Shown here in pieces: positions 34,175-44,229 of a stretch of DNA of 64,000 bases. The position numbers were made by a program, and so were the translations under genes. The stretch spans positions 114,086 to 178,085 of the forward strand of contig NZ_JAUKWQ010000011.1 in the NCBI RefSeq assembly GCF_030504645.1. The letters are read 5' to 3'. The notes beneath the pieces were generated by a model. That model was not told where the DNA came from. It did no database searches and saw only the letters and a list, made by a program, of their open reading frames with translations. Origin of the DNA: Rhizobium oryzicola (GTDB taxonomy: Bacteria; Pseudomonadota; Alphaproteobacteria; Rhizobiales; Rhizobiaceae). Within the stretch, counting starts at the first letter, position 1, and every line of letters starts with the position of its first letter.

Positions 34175-35590
34175 TCAGCTGCGCTTGGTGCGCCAGCTGT
34201 CCGCATAGTTTTCGCGGGCTTCGCGGGCGTAAGGGGTCTGCGAGACGCGAACGCGGATCTGCGCCTGCTTGTGCGGCCGCTCGATGGACGTCTTCTTGGT
34301 TCCGCCATCCGGCTCGCCCCAGATGAGCGTCAGCACGTCGCCGATCTGAATGTCTGCATCCACCACGCCGAGCGAAAGCATGCAGCGCTCGTTGTACGAA
34401 TAGCCGTTGAACATGGACATGCCGACCATCTTGCCATCCTTCAGCACCATGTCGGCGCTGGTGGAGGCATAGTTCGGCTGCGGGAAGTCAATCCATTTGT
34501 AATGATCTTCGCCCGGACGGAAGGCAGAGGCGATGACTTCCACCACATCCTCGGCATTCCACTCGAAGGTCACCTTCTTGCGATTCTTCTGGCCCTTCAG
34601 TTTTTCGAGGGCAGCCTTGCCGATGAAGTCTTCCTTCTTCCAGCCGATATAGAAGTCGTAACCGAGTTCGAACGGATTGACGTAGTAGTCCTCGATATTG
34701 TCGGAGACGAAGCTGCCGCCGATTGGGCCATTGGCCTCATAGGAATCGACGCCCAGCCATTCGCGGTAGGCGGCCAGCATGCCGTCGCCGGTATAGATGC
34801 CCGGCAGCGGCGAGGGGATCCAGCCGCTTTCCAGCGTGTTGGTGGAATAGGCGCGGCTGCCGCAGCGCACGAGATCCACGTCCGCTTCCTTCGCCGCTTC
34901 CAGAATGCAGGAGAGGATGTAGTTCTTGTCCTCGTACGGCCCCCAGATTTCCAGGCCCGGCGCGCCGGACATGCCGTGGCGCAGCGCCTGCACCTTCTTC
35001 GAGCCGATATTGATGTGATCGACGTGGAAGAACTTGATGTCCGGGATCGGGCCGCGGTTCAGCTTCTCGAAGATCTTCGGCGCTTCCGGACCTTGGATCT
35101 GGTAGCGGTAATGGGTGCGCACTACTCGCTCGCCCTCGGGGCGCGACGGCGAGCGCGGATCGTGCTTGATGCGCACATTCCACTTGCCATAGGCGGCGCA
35201 GAACATCAGCCAGTTGGACGTCGGCGCACGGCCAACCAGGATGAACTTGTCCTGCCGCTCGCGGAAAATGATGTGGTCACCGATGATATGGCCGTTCGGC
35301 GTGACCGGCACGAAATGCTTGGCGCGGTTCAGGTCAAAATTCGAGAAGGAATTGATGCCGTGATAAGCCAGGAATTTTTCCGCTTCCGGGCCTTCGACGA
35401 TCAACTCGTCCATGTGATGGGATTGATCGAACAGAACGGCGGAATTTCGCCAAGCGGCCTGTTCGGAGCGCCAGTTGTTGAATTCTGGCGTCACCACCGG
35501 GTATACATACATCCCGATCGGTGAATTGCGCAGACGTCCGACAATGTCGGGATTCGCCTTGATAATATCGCTAAGACTGGTCGCTGCCAT
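34175..35590 (-). CDS. ligM: Tetrahydrofolate-dependent aromatic O-demethylase (LigM/DesA-like, GcvT family)
   Basis: Transfers the methyl group of a methoxylated aromatic acid (vanillate or syringate in characterised members) to tetrahydrofolate. At 471 residues the length equals LigM, and the whole sequence has the GcvT-related fold: MYVYPVVTPEFNNWRSEQAAWR, VLFDQSHHMDELIVEGPEA, RYQIQGPEAPKIFEKLNRG and GMSMFNGYSYNERCMLSLGVVD. The start is preceded by GGGAGGAG. It has its own operator site 27 bases upstream, shared with the following GntR gene. Other C1 genes are not adjacent. Related dimethylsulfoniopropionate or glycine-cleavage-like demethylases are less likely given length and motifs. Confidence 0.82.
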   Translation of the reverse strand: MAATSLSDIIKANPDIVGRLRNSPIGMYVYPVVTPEFNNWRSEQAAWRNSAVLFDQSHHMDELIVEGPEAEKFLAYHGINSFSNFDLNRAKHFVPVTPNGHIIGDHIIFRERQDKFILVGRAPTSNWLMFCAAYGKWNVRIKHDPRSPSRPEGERVVRTHYRYQIQGPEAPKIFEKLNRGPIPDIKFFHVDHINIGSKKVQALRHGMSGAPGLEIWGPYEDKNYILSCILEAAKEADVDLVRCGSRAYSTNTLESGWIPSPLPGIYTGDGMLAAYREWLGVDSYEANGPIGGSFVSDNIEDYYVNPFELGYDFYIGWKKEDFIGKAALEKLKGQKNRKKVTFEWNAEDVVEVIASAFRPGEDHYKWIDFPQPNYASTSADMVLKDGKMVGMSMFNGYSYNERCMLSLGVVDADIQIGDVLTLIWGEPDGGTKKTSIERPHKQAQIRVRVSQTPYAREARENYADSWRTKRS

Positions 35591-35616
35591 AGTTTCTCCT
35601 CCCTAGGCACTCATCA

Positions 35617-35630
35617 GTGTGTATACATAG
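35617..35630. promoter_or_regulatory. GntR operator in O-demethylase promoter
   Basis: GTGTGTATACATAG matches 12 of 14 positions of the perfect palindrome CTATGTATACATAG found before the GntR gene. It is 27 bases upstream of the O-demethylase start, as the other is 28 bases before the regulator's start. Confidence 0.7.
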
Positions 35631-35748
35631 ATGCCAAACCGGGCGAAGAATGCAAGCCTCTTTCTGCACCTTTTTCGCAAGCACATACGTGTGCGGGCGC
35701 GCAAGCGATGGCTGCGCGCAGAGAGCACGGAATGGGAGGAGGTCAGAA

Positions 35749-36519
35749 TTAACGGTGGATCAGGGCAAGACCCGGAATCTGATGTAGCAGCGCCGGGTCC
35801 TGGCTGAAAATGTATTCGAGGTTGCGCCGCGCCGTGCGGGCGTGTTCCCGCGCAATTGCTTCCGCGCGCGCGCCCTCGCGGGCGGCAATGGCTTCCACGA
35901 TGGCGCGGTGCTGTTCCTGTGCTGAACGCAGCGAGCGGCGGAAGGCGGCGATATCAAGCTTGTTCGGCAGGAAGGTTGAGGGTGACGCGAAAGGCAATGC
36001 GGTTGCACGCTCCACCTCACGGCGGATTACCTCGCTGCCGGAGAGGCCCGCCAGCTGGTGGTGGAAGGTTGCGTTCAGATCCGCATAGAGGTCGAAGTCG
36101 AGATCATCCAGTTCCTCGCCGAAGCAGGTATCCAGGCGCTCCACCGTCTCACGGATGGCTGCCAGCGCCTGCGGGGCGACGCCGCGCTCTGCGGCAAGCC
36201 GCGCTGCCGTGCCTTCCATCACACCCCGCAATTCGATGGAATCGATGACATCGGCAAACCCGAATTTGCGGACCACGAAGCCGCCATTCGGCAGTCGATC
36301 CAGCAGCCCCTCCTCGGCGAGACGTGACAGTGCCTCGCGCACGGGCGTGCGGGATATATCCAGCGTTTCGGCAAGCGACACCTCGAAGAGGCGCATGCCG
36401 CCCGGCAGTTCGCCGTTGATGATCTTCTCGCGAAGTTCGATCACTGCGCGGCGACCATGGGTCGCTGCCTCGCTTGCCTTGGATGCCAAATCGCTCCCCC
36501 GTGCCTTATCCGTTCGCAT
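35749..36519 (-). CDS. GntR family (FCD domain) regulator of the O-demethylase gene
   Basis: A 256-residue FadR-subfamily protein: winged helix near residues 22-95 (AVIELREKIINGELPGGMRLFEVSLAETLDISRTPVREALSRL) and FCD domain after it, with FHHQLAGLSGSE supplying expected metal histidines. It is transcribed in the same direction as the O-demethylase gene 158 bases further on. Matching palindromes before both genes indicate autoregulation and control of the demethylase, similar in logic to VanR regulators of vanillate genes. Ligand is inferred to be the aromatic substrate. Confidence 0.9.
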   Translation of the reverse strand: MRTDKARGSDLASKASEAATHGRRAVIELREKIINGELPGGMRLFEVSLAETLDISRTPVREALSRLAEEGLLDRLPNGGFVVRKFGFADVIDSIELRGVMEGTAARLAAERGVAPQALAAIRETVERLDTCFGEELDDLDFDLYADLNATFHHQLAGLSGSEVIRREVERATALPFASPSTFLPNKLDIAAFRRSLRSAQEQHRAIVEAIAAREGARAEAIAREHARTARRNLEYIFSQDPALLHQIPGLALIHR

Positions 36520-36546
36520 CCATGGATGCGCAATACCCTTTTCCAG

Positions 36547-36560
36547 CTATGTATACATAG
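36547..36560. promoter_or_regulatory. Perfect GntR operator palindrome
   Basis: CTATGTATACATAG is an exact 14-bp palindrome located 28 bases before the GntR start codon (minus strand) and 27 bases after the end of the RND pump gene on the same strand. Its near copy lies before the O-demethylase gene. Confidence 0.75.
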
Positions 36561-36587
36561 CCAGCGGGCATGCCAGCAAGAGCGCTT

Positions 36588-39500
36588 TCATTCGGCGGGT
36601 GCGGGAAGCGCGGAGGGTGTCTCATTGCGATGGAAGCGCGCAGACCAGCGTGAGAAAAGCAGGTAGATGATCGGCGTCGTATAGAGTGTCAGCACCTGCG
36701 ACACGATCAGGCCACCGATGATGGTGATGCCGAGCGGGCGGTGAAGGTCCGCCCCAGGGCCGGTGGCCAGCACCAGCGGCAGCGCGCCCATGAAGGCGGC
36801 AAGCGTCGTCATCATGATGGGGCGGAAGCGCTTAAGGCATGCCTCGTGGATCGCCTTTTCCGGCGCCATGCCATGCACGCGTTCCGCCTCCAGCGCGAAA
36901 TCGACAAGCATAATGCCGTTCTTCTTCACGATGCCGATCAACAGGATGATGCCGATGAAGGCCACCACCGTCAGTTCTGTGCCGCTGATCCAGAGCGCCA
37001 GCAGTGCGCCGAGACCGGCAGAGGGAAGGGTGGAGATGATAGTCAGCGGATGTACGAGGCTCTCATAGAGAATGCCAAGCACGATATAGACGGCCAGCAG
37101 GGCCGACAGGATCAGCAGCGGCTGGTTGCCGGAGGATTTGCTGGCGCTTGCCGCATCGCCGGCAAACTCCGCATGCAGCGTATCGGGCAGGTGCATGCCG
37201 GCGACCGAGGCCTTGACCGCCTCGTTGGCCTGCGACAGCGTCGTCTCAGGTCCCACATTGTAGGAGATGGTGACGGACGGGAACTGCCCCTGATGGTTGA
37301 CACCAATCGGTGCCAGCGTGCGCTCCACCTTGGCAAAGGCGCCAAGCGGCACCTGTGTGCTGCCACTGCCGGGCACATAGATCTTCAGGATGTGTTCCGG
37401 GTCCTTGGCGAAATCCGGATAGGCTTCGAGAATGACCCGGTACTGGTTTCTCTCACCATAGACGATCGTCACCTGCCGCTGTGCGAAGGCGTTGTTGAGG
37501 GCGGTATCGACCGCGCTCATCTTGATGCCCAGGCGCGAAGCCGCCGTTCGGTCCACCACCACATTGGCCTGCAAGCCGCTCGGCTGCCGGTCGCTGTTGA
37601 CATCTGTCAACAGAGGTTCCTGCCGGAGCCTTGCCAGAATGCGGGGCGCCCAGGTGATCAGTTCATTGTAATCCGCGTCCCACAGCGTGAACTGGTACTG
37701 CGAGTCGGACGAGCGCGCGCCGATACGGATGTCGCTTGGGGAAAAGAACGAGGTGTCCAGGCCGGGAATGACGGCCGTTGCGCGGCGCAGGCGATCGATC
37801 ACCACTTCCGTCGGTTCGCGCTCGCCGGGGGGCTTCAACGAAATCTGCATCTGGCCGCGATTGGCGGTGCCCAGAAAGCCGCCGCCGACGCTGGCACCGA
37901 TATTGGCAACCGCTGGATCCTTCTCCACGATGTCCAGCGCCCGTCTTTGCAGTGCCACCATGGCCGGATAGGAAATGTCGCTTGCCGCCTGGCTGTTGCC
38001 GAAGATGAAGCCGGTATCATCCCGCGGTAACAAGCCCTTCGGCACCTTCGCATAGAGATAACCGGTCAGGACGACGCAGGCGATGGTGGTGAGCACCGCC
38101 AGAAAGCGGTGATGCAGAACGCCGCTCAAGGTGCGGTCGTAGAAACCGATCATGCTATCCAGCGCGCCTTCCACCACACGGTCGAACCTGCTGCTGCGCG
38201 CATCGAGATCATGCGCCTTCAGCCGATGGCCGCAGATCATCGGCGTCAGCGTGAGCGAGACAATGGTCGACACGATGATGGTGAAGGCGAGCGTCAGCGA
38301 GAAAGTGAGGAAGAATTTGCCGACCACGCCGCCCATGAAGAACAGCGGAATGAAAGCCGCCATCAATGACACGCTGATGGCGATGACCGTAAAGCCGATC
38401 TGCCGTGCCCCCTCGCGGGCGGCGTCCAGCGGCTTCATGCCTTTTTCGAGATTTGCATAGACGTTCTCGATCATCACGATCGCGTCGTCCACCACGAAGC
38501 CGCTCGCGACCGCAAGCGCCATCAGCGAAAGGTTGTCGATGGAAATACCGGTCACCCACATGGCGGCAAAGGCCCCGGCGAAGGAGAGTGGCACCGTCAA
38601 GCCCGCCGCAACGGTCGGCACCACGCGGCGCAGGAATACAAAGACCACGGCCATGACCAGCGTGATGGTGGCCAGAAGGGTGAATTGCATATCCTCGACG
38701 CTGGCGTGGATCGTGGTCGTACGATCATTCAGCACATCGATCTCAATGCCGGAGGGGATGAGTTCCTTGAGTTCCGGAATGAGCGCACGCACCGAATCGA
38801 CGGTGGAGACGACATTTGCATCTGCGGCTTTGGTAATGTTGAGCAGCACGGCGGGCTTGCCGTTGAACCAGGCATCCGAGCGGCGGTTGCGCACGCCGGG
38901 CTCGACGCTTGCGATGTCGGCAAGCCGGGTGGCGGTTCCGTCGCCGGAGCGGATGATCAGCTGGCCGTAATCCTCAGGCTTGGTCAGCTGGGCGTTGACC
39001 GAAAGCGCATAGAACGAGCTTGGTCCATCAACAGCACCGACAGGTGCCAGTGCATTGCCCGCGACGATGGCATTGCGCACATCATTGGCCGAGAGACCAA
39101 TCGCCGCCAGCCGGTCTGGATCGAGACGTACGCGCACGGCAGGCTGGTCGGCGCCGCTGACATTGACGTCGCCCACGCCTTCCACCTGCGAAATGCGCTG
39201 CACGACGACCGTATCGGCCGCATCGAAAATTGCGCTTGCCGGCAGGGTGGAGGAGGTGAGCGCTAGCGTCAGGATCGGTGCAGCCGCCGGGTTGGCCTTG
39301 CGCATATTCGGCAGGTTCGGCATGTCGCTTGGAAGATCTGCCACCGCCGCGTTGATCGCGGCCTGCACATCCTGGGCCGCGCTGTCCACATCGCGGGAAA
39401 TGTCGAATTGCAGGAAGATGTTGGTGGTGCCAAGCCCGCTGGCGGAGGTCATTTCCGTTACGCCGGCAATCGCACCCAGATGCCGCTCCAGGGGGGCGGC

Positions 39501-39689
39501 GACGCTGGAGGCCATGCTTTCCGGGTCGGCGCCCGGTCGGCTGGCCGAGACGCGAATGGTCGGCAGGTCGACCGCCGGCAGGCTGGAGACCGGCAAAAAG
39601 CGATAGGCAACCAGCCCCAGCATCATCAGGCCGATTGCCAGAAGCGTCGTGCCGATGGGTCGGTTGATGAAGGGGGCCGAAATGTTCAT
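36588..39689 (-). CDS. mdtC: RND efflux transporter permease (MdtC-like)
   Basis: Inner-membrane proton/drug antiporter subunit, 1033 residues, of the MdtBC/MuxBC heteromeric type. It has the twelve-helix RND plan with N-terminal FINRPIGTTLLAIGLMMLGLVAYRFLPVSSLP, two large periplasmic loops (PDPS-like repeats around ASRPGADPESMASSVAAPLE), the charged TM4 motif VASGFVVDDAIVMIENV and the C-terminal GIVKKNGIMLVDFALEAE. The start overlaps the partner gene by four bases. Two different RND subunits in one operon is diagnostic for this type; substrates in relatives include bile salts, flavonoids and metal-chelating drugs. Confidence 0.93.
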   Translation of the reverse strand: MNISAPFINRPIGTTLLAIGLMMLGLVAYRFLPVSSLPAVDLPTIRVSASRPGADPESMASSVAAPLERHLGAIAGVTEMTSASGLGTTNIFLQFDISRDVDSAAQDVQAAINAAVADLPSDMPNLPNMRKANPAAAPILTLALTSSTLPASAIFDAADTVVVQRISQVEGVGDVNVSGADQPAVRVRLDPDRLAAIGLSANDVRNAIVAGNALAPVGAVDGPSSFYALSVNAQLTKPEDYGQLIIRSGDGTATRLADIASVEPGVRNRRSDAWFNGKPAVLLNITKAADANVVSTVDSVRALIPELKELIPSGIEIDVLNDRTTTIHASVEDMQFTLLATITLVMAVVFVFLRRVVPTVAAGLTVPLSFAGAFAAMWVTGISIDNLSLMALAVASGFVVDDAIVMIENVYANLEKGMKPLDAAREGARQIGFTVIAISVSLMAAFIPLFFMGGVVGKFFLTFSLTLAFTIIVSTIVSLTLTPMICGHRLKAHDLDARSSRFDRVVEGALDSMIGFYDRTLSGVLHHRFLAVLTTIACVVLTGYLYAKVPKGLLPRDDTGFIFGNSQAASDISYPAMVALQRRALDIVEKDPAVANIGASVGGGFLGTANRGQMQISLKPPGEREPTEVVIDRLRRATAVIPGLDTSFFSPSDIRIGARSSDSQYQFTLWDADYNELITWAPRILARLRQEPLLTDVNSDRQPSGLQANVVVDRTAASRLGIKMSAVDTALNNAFAQRQVTIVYGERNQYRVILEAYPDFAKDPEHILKIYVPGSGSTQVPLGAFAKVERTLAPIGVNHQGQFPSVTISYNVGPETTLSQANEAVKASVAGMHLPDTLHAEFAGDAASASKSSGNQPLLILSALLAVYIVLGILYESLVHPLTIISTLPSAGLGALLALWISGTELTVVAFIGIILLIGIVKKNGIMLVDFALEAERVHGMAPEKAIHEACLKRFRPIMMTTLAAFMGALPLVLATGPGADLHRPLGITIIGGLIVSQVLTLYTTPIIYLLFSRWSARFHRNETPSALPAPAE

Positions 39690-42600
39690 GCGGGTTCACC
39701 CGCTTCCCGCGCGGCCGCTTCGTTCGGGCCTTTCGCGCGGGCACGCAAACCGTCCAGCGCCAGGTAGATGACTGGCGTCGTATAGAGCGTGAGCAACTGG
39801 CTGAGCAGCAGGCCGCCGATGATGGATATGCCGAGTGGAATACGAAGCTCCGCGCCCGTGCCTTGCGCAAGCGCCAATGGCAGCGCACCAAACAGGGCGG
39901 CAAGCGTGGTCATCATGATCGGGCGGAAGCGAAGCGCTGCGGCCTTGATGATCGCCTCACGCGGCGCAAGCCCGTCCTGCCGCTCCGCATCCAGTGCGAA
40001 GTCGATCATCATGATCGCGTTCTTCTTCACGATACCCATCAGGAGCACGATGCCGATCAGCGCGATGATCGAGAGATCCTGCCCGAACAGCATCAGCGCC
40101 AGAAGCGCCCCCACCCCGGCGGACGGCAGGGTGGAAAGAATGGTGATCGGGTGGATCGCGCTCTCATAGAGCAGGCCAAGCACGATGTAGATGGTGATGA
40201 TGGCAGCCAGGATCAGCCAGGGTTCGCCTGCCAGTGAGCGGTCGAATTCTTCCGTATCGCCGCTGTAGTGACGCTGGATGGAGGCCGGCATGCCGATCTC
40301 CTTTTCCGCGCTCTTGATGGCATCCACCGCATCCGACAGCGAGGCGCCGCGCGCCAGATCGAAGCTCAGCGTTACCGCCGGAAACTGCTCGCTGCGGCTG
40401 ATCACCAGCGGCGCGTTGGTGAAGCGCACGGTTGCCACGGTACTCAGCGGCACCATGACGTTGTTCGCGCCTTCCACGTAAAGCTGCTCCAGCGCCTTGG
40501 GATCACCCTGGAAGCGCTGAGAGGCTTCCAGGATCACGCGGTACTGGTTGGCCTGCCCGTAAATGGTGCTGATCTGCCGCTGGCCGAAGGCATCGTAAAG
40601 CGTATCGCTGATGCCCTGCATGGAGACGCCAAGGCGGGCTGCCGTTTCGCGGTTGACCTGAATGGCGAGGCGCCCGCCGCCCATTTCCACTTCGGAGGTC
40701 ACATCTACCAGCAGCGGGTTCTGCTGCAGGCGCCGCGCCAGACGGTCCGCCCAGTCGGCAACGGTGGCCGTCGCCGTGCCCGTCAACGTGTACTGGTAAG
40801 GCGCGCGGCTTGCGCGCGTGCTGATCGAGATGTCGCGCACGCTCTGGAAGGTGGCGTGGACGCCGGGAATGCCGGCGACGCGCTCGCGCAGGCGGTCGAT
40901 CACGTCAGTGGCGGAGATCGCCCGTTCATCCTGCGGTTTCAGCACGATGGTGTAACTTGCCGTGTTGAGCGTCAGGTTGGTGGCGCTGGTGCCGATCACG
41001 GCGATCACGCTTTCGACGGCCGGATCATCGCGCAAACGATTGCCGATGTTCTGCTGTGTCGCCTTCATCACATCGAAGGAACTGGTCGGTTCGGTTTCCA
41101 CCACGGCGGTAATCAGGCCCGTATCCTGCACAGGCAGAAAGCCCTTGGGGATGGCGATGTAGAGCGCCACCGTGACGCCAAGCGTGATGGCCGTCAGCGA
41201 CAGCATCAGCCAGCCACGGTTGACCGCCCAGACCACGCTTTTGTGGTAGCCCTCGTTCATCCAGTCCATGAAGCGGTCCGTCAGCCCAAGCAGGCCGGAA
41301 CTGCGCTCCTTCGGCGCACGCAAGATTCGCGCGCACATCATCGGCGTCAGCGTCAGCGAGATGATGGCGGAGACGACGACGGCGATCGTCAGCGTCAGCG
41401 CGAACTCGCGGAACATGCGGCCGACGATGCCGGTCATGAACAGCAGCGGTATAAAGACGGCGATCAGCGATGCCGTCAGCGAAATGATGGTGAAGCCGAT
41501 TTCGCCGGCACCCTTCAGCGCCGCCTGCATCGGCTTCTCGCCCTCTTCGATATGGCGGGCAATGTTCTCGATCATCACGATCGCATCGTCCACCACGAAG
41601 CCGGTGCCGATGGTCAGCGCCATCAGTGACAGGTTGTCCAGGCTGAAGCCTGCAAAGTACATGATGCCGAAAGTGGCAATCAGCGATAGCGGCAGCGCAA
41701 CGCCGGCAATGATCGTTGCCGTCAGCGTGCGCAGGAACAGGAAGACGACCAGAATGACAAGGCCGATGGACAGCACCAGCGTCCATTGCACGTCATGGAT
41801 CGACGCCCGGATCGTCTCAGTGCGGTCGTTGACGATATCGAGCGAGACACCGGCCGGCAGCGCCAGTTTCAGGCGCGGCAGCTGGCGGCGCACATCCTCC
41901 ACCGTCTGGATGACGTTGGCGCCGGGCTGGCGCATGATGTCGACGATCACGGCGGGACGGCCCTGATACCAGGCACCGACACGGCTGTTTTCCAACCCTT
42001 CCACCACATCAGCCACATCCTTCAGCCGCACGGGGGCGGCGTTCTTGTAGGCGATGATCGTCTGGCGATAGACTTCCGGCTCGTGGATCTGGTCGTTGGC
42101 CGACAGCGTGAACGACTGGAATGTGCCATCCACCGCACCCTTTGCACCGGACACATTGGCATTGGTGATGGCTGAGCGCAGGTCCTCCAGCGAAAGGCCA
42201 TAGGAGGCAAGCCTCGTCAGATCCGCCTGCACGCGAATTGCCGGGCGAACGCCACCCTGCACGCGCACATCACCGACGCCTGAGACTTCGCTAAGTCGCT
42301 GCGACATGATCGTGTCGGTGAAGTCGCTCAGGTCTCGGATCGGGTAGGTGTCGGAATGCAGTGCAAGCGTGATGATCGGCGTATCCGCGGGGTTCACCTT
42401 TGCATAGGTCGGCGGATAGGGCAGCGTCTTCGGCAGGCTGCCGGCGGCGGCGTTGATCGCCGCCTGCACATCCTGCGCGGCGCCATCGATATCGCGGTCG
42501 AGGTTGAACTGCAGCGTGATCTGGCTGATGCCGAAGGCGCTGGAGGAGGTCATCGAGGCAACCGCCGGTATCTGCCCCAGCGGTCGCTCCAGCGGCGCCG

Positions 42601-42790
42601 TCACCAGCGCCGTCATCGTATCGGGATCGGCCCCCGGCAATTGGGTCGTGACCCGGATTGTCGGAAAATCCACCTGCGGCAGCGGCGCGACCGGCAGATT
42701 GAAGAAACCCAGAAGCCCGCCGAGCAGCGTTGCAATCCCCAGCAGCGAGGTGGCAATCGGCCTGGAAATAAAGGGCGTGGAAATGCTCAT
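39686..42790 (-). CDS. mdtB: RND efflux transporter permease (MdtB-like)
   Basis: Second RND subunit, 1034 residues, paralogous along its length to the MdtC-like protein. N-terminus FISRPIATSLLGIATLLGGLLGFFNLPVAPLPQVDFP; TM4 motif TIGTGFVVDDAIVMIENIARHIEEGE; C-terminal GIVKKNAIMMIDFALDAERQDGLAPREAI. It overlaps the membrane-fusion gene upstream and mdtC downstream by four bases each, giving strict translational coupling that supports a fixed subunit ratio (two MdtB to one MdtC in the E. coli pump). Confidence 0.93.
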   Translation of the reverse strand: MSISTPFISRPIATSLLGIATLLGGLLGFFNLPVAPLPQVDFPTIRVTTQLPGADPDTMTALVTAPLERPLGQIPAVASMTSSSAFGISQITLQFNLDRDIDGAAQDVQAAINAAAGSLPKTLPYPPTYAKVNPADTPIITLALHSDTYPIRDLSDFTDTIMSQRLSEVSGVGDVRVQGGVRPAIRVQADLTRLASYGLSLEDLRSAITNANVSGAKGAVDGTFQSFTLSANDQIHEPEVYRQTIIAYKNAAPVRLKDVADVVEGLENSRVGAWYQGRPAVIVDIMRQPGANVIQTVEDVRRQLPRLKLALPAGVSLDIVNDRTETIRASIHDVQWTLVLSIGLVILVVFLFLRTLTATIIAGVALPLSLIATFGIMYFAGFSLDNLSLMALTIGTGFVVDDAIVMIENIARHIEEGEKPMQAALKGAGEIGFTIISLTASLIAVFIPLLFMTGIVGRMFREFALTLTIAVVVSAIISLTLTPMMCARILRAPKERSSGLLGLTDRFMDWMNEGYHKSVVWAVNRGWLMLSLTAITLGVTVALYIAIPKGFLPVQDTGLITAVVETEPTSSFDVMKATQQNIGNRLRDDPAVESVIAVIGTSATNLTLNTASYTIVLKPQDERAISATDVIDRLRERVAGIPGVHATFQSVRDISISTRASRAPYQYTLTGTATATVADWADRLARRLQQNPLLVDVTSEVEMGGGRLAIQVNRETAARLGVSMQGISDTLYDAFGQRQISTIYGQANQYRVILEASQRFQGDPKALEQLYVEGANNVMVPLSTVATVRFTNAPLVISRSEQFPAVTLSFDLARGASLSDAVDAIKSAEKEIGMPASIQRHYSGDTEEFDRSLAGEPWLILAAIITIYIVLGLLYESAIHPITILSTLPSAGVGALLALMLFGQDLSIIALIGIVLLMGIVKKNAIMMIDFALDAERQDGLAPREAIIKAAALRFRPIMMTTLAALFGALPLALAQGTGAELRIPLGISIIGGLLLSQLLTLYTTPVIYLALDGLRARAKGPNEAAAREAGEPA

Positions 42791-44229
42791 TTCGAGGCGT
42801 CAGCCGCTTTCTGGGGATCGGTCTTGGTAGCGTCCGGCGCTGGCGAACCGGATTGCGCGCCCCCATTCTGGCGACGGTGACCGGAGGGTGGCTGGTCGGC
42901 ACCCGGTTGTGCTTGCCCACCCGGTTGCGTGGGCGCGGCATGATCGCCTGCGGCCGGCTTATTCTGATTGTTGTTCTGGTTGTTGCCCTTGTTGCTGCCG
43001 CCCTTGCGGCGCTGCCCGCGGCTGTCATCGGAAAGTGGCACGGCCATCTTTGACGGGTCTGCCTCTTCCGGTGTCGAAACGCGCACCTGTACGCCATCCT
43101 GGAGCCGCGCAAAGCCCGTCGTGACCACCCGGTCGCCATCCTTCAGGCCCTTGGCGATGACGGCAATCTGGTCATCCTGCATGGCGACGTCGATCGCCTG
43201 CATCTTCACGGTATCGTCCGGCTGCACGATATAGGAATAGGTGCCGCCGGGGCCGCGCTGCACGGCAGCGGACGGCACGGTCAACACATCCTTTTTCGTT
43301 TCCACCAGCAGCCGCGCATTCACGAAGGCGCCCGGCCACAGCGTCAGCTTCTCGTTCGAAAATTCGGCGCGGAGCTTCACCGTTCCGGTCGTTGCATCCA
43401 CCTGGTTGTCCACGACAGTCAGCTTGCCGTTGGCGAGAAGCGTCTTGCCGTCATCGGCGAAGGCATCGACAACAAGCGGACCCTTGCCGTTTGCGGCGTT
43501 GACGCGGGCGAGATCCTGCTGCGGTACAGAAAACACCACGGTGATCGGGCGGATCTGCGAGAGCGTGACGATACCGTTTGAATCTCCGCTGGAGATGATA
43601 TTGCCGACATCGACATTGCGGATGCCGGTGCGGCCATCGATCGGCGCGCGAATGGTGGTGTAATCCAGCTGCACCTGCGCGCCTTCGATCGCCGCCTGGT
43701 CAGATTGCACCTGCGCCTTGTATTGCGCCACGAGTGCCTTCTGATTGTCGACCTGCTGCTGTGTGGCGGCGGAATTTCCGGCGAGCCGCTGCAGGCGGTC
43801 CGCTTCCACAATCGCATTGGCCAGTTGTGCCTCATCCTGCGCCTTCTTGGCGGCCGCCTGATCGAGTTGTGCGCGGTAAAGGGCGTCATCGAGCCTTGCG
43901 ATGATGTCTCCCTTCTTCATGTCCTGGCCCTCGCGGAACAGGATTTCGGTGATCCGACCACTCACCTGCGCGCGCACCACAACCGTATTGGCGGGTCTGA
44001 CGGTGCCGACGCCCACGGCGTAAACAGGCACATCCGTGATGGCGGCGGGGGCGGCCACGACCGGGATCGCACGGTCACGTGCGGTCTGACGGTCAACCTG
44101 CTTTTTGGGAAACCACGTGCCGGTCACGGCCTGAAATTGCGTTTGCACCTGCGGCTGCTGAGCGGCATAGGCAAGTCCCGCTCCGGCAATGGCAAGGCCG
44201 AACAGGATAATCTTTGTACGTGTTTTCAT
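42787..44229 (-). CDS. mdtA: RND efflux periplasmic adaptor (MdtA-like)
   Basis: Membrane-fusion protein linking the RND pump to an outer-membrane channel, 480 residues. One N-terminal hydrophobic anchor (IILFGLAIAGAGLAYA) precedes the lipoyl and alpha-hairpin domains (VVRAQVSGRITEILFREGQDMKKGDIIARLD, then a coiled-coil rich in Ala and Gln), and beta-barrel region QLDYTTIRAPIDGRTGIRNVD. The C-terminal 70 residues are unusually rich in Gly, Asn, Gln and Pro, a low-complexity tail absent from E. coli MdtA. It is first in the operon; no outer-membrane factor gene lies nearby. Confidence 0.92.
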   Translation of the reverse strand: MKTRTKIILFGLAIAGAGLAYAAQQPQVQTQFQAVTGTWFPKKQVDRQTARDRAIPVVAAPAAITDVPVYAVGVGTVRPANTVVVRAQVSGRITEILFREGQDMKKGDIIARLDDALYRAQLDQAAAKKAQDEAQLANAIVEADRLQRLAGNSAATQQQVDNQKALVAQYKAQVQSDQAAIEGAQVQLDYTTIRAPIDGRTGIRNVDVGNIISSGDSNGIVTLSQIRPITVVFSVPQQDLARVNAANGKGPLVVDAFADDGKTLLANGKLTVVDNQVDATTGTVKLRAEFSNEKLTLWPGAFVNARLLVETKKDVLTVPSAAVQRGPGGTYSYIVQPDDTVKMQAIDVAMQDDQIAVIAKGLKDGDRVVTTGFARLQDGVQVRVSTPEEADPSKMAVPLSDDSRGQRRKGGSNKGNNQNNNQNKPAAGDHAAPTQPGGQAQPGADQPPSGHRRQNGGAQSGSPAPDATKTDPQKAADASK

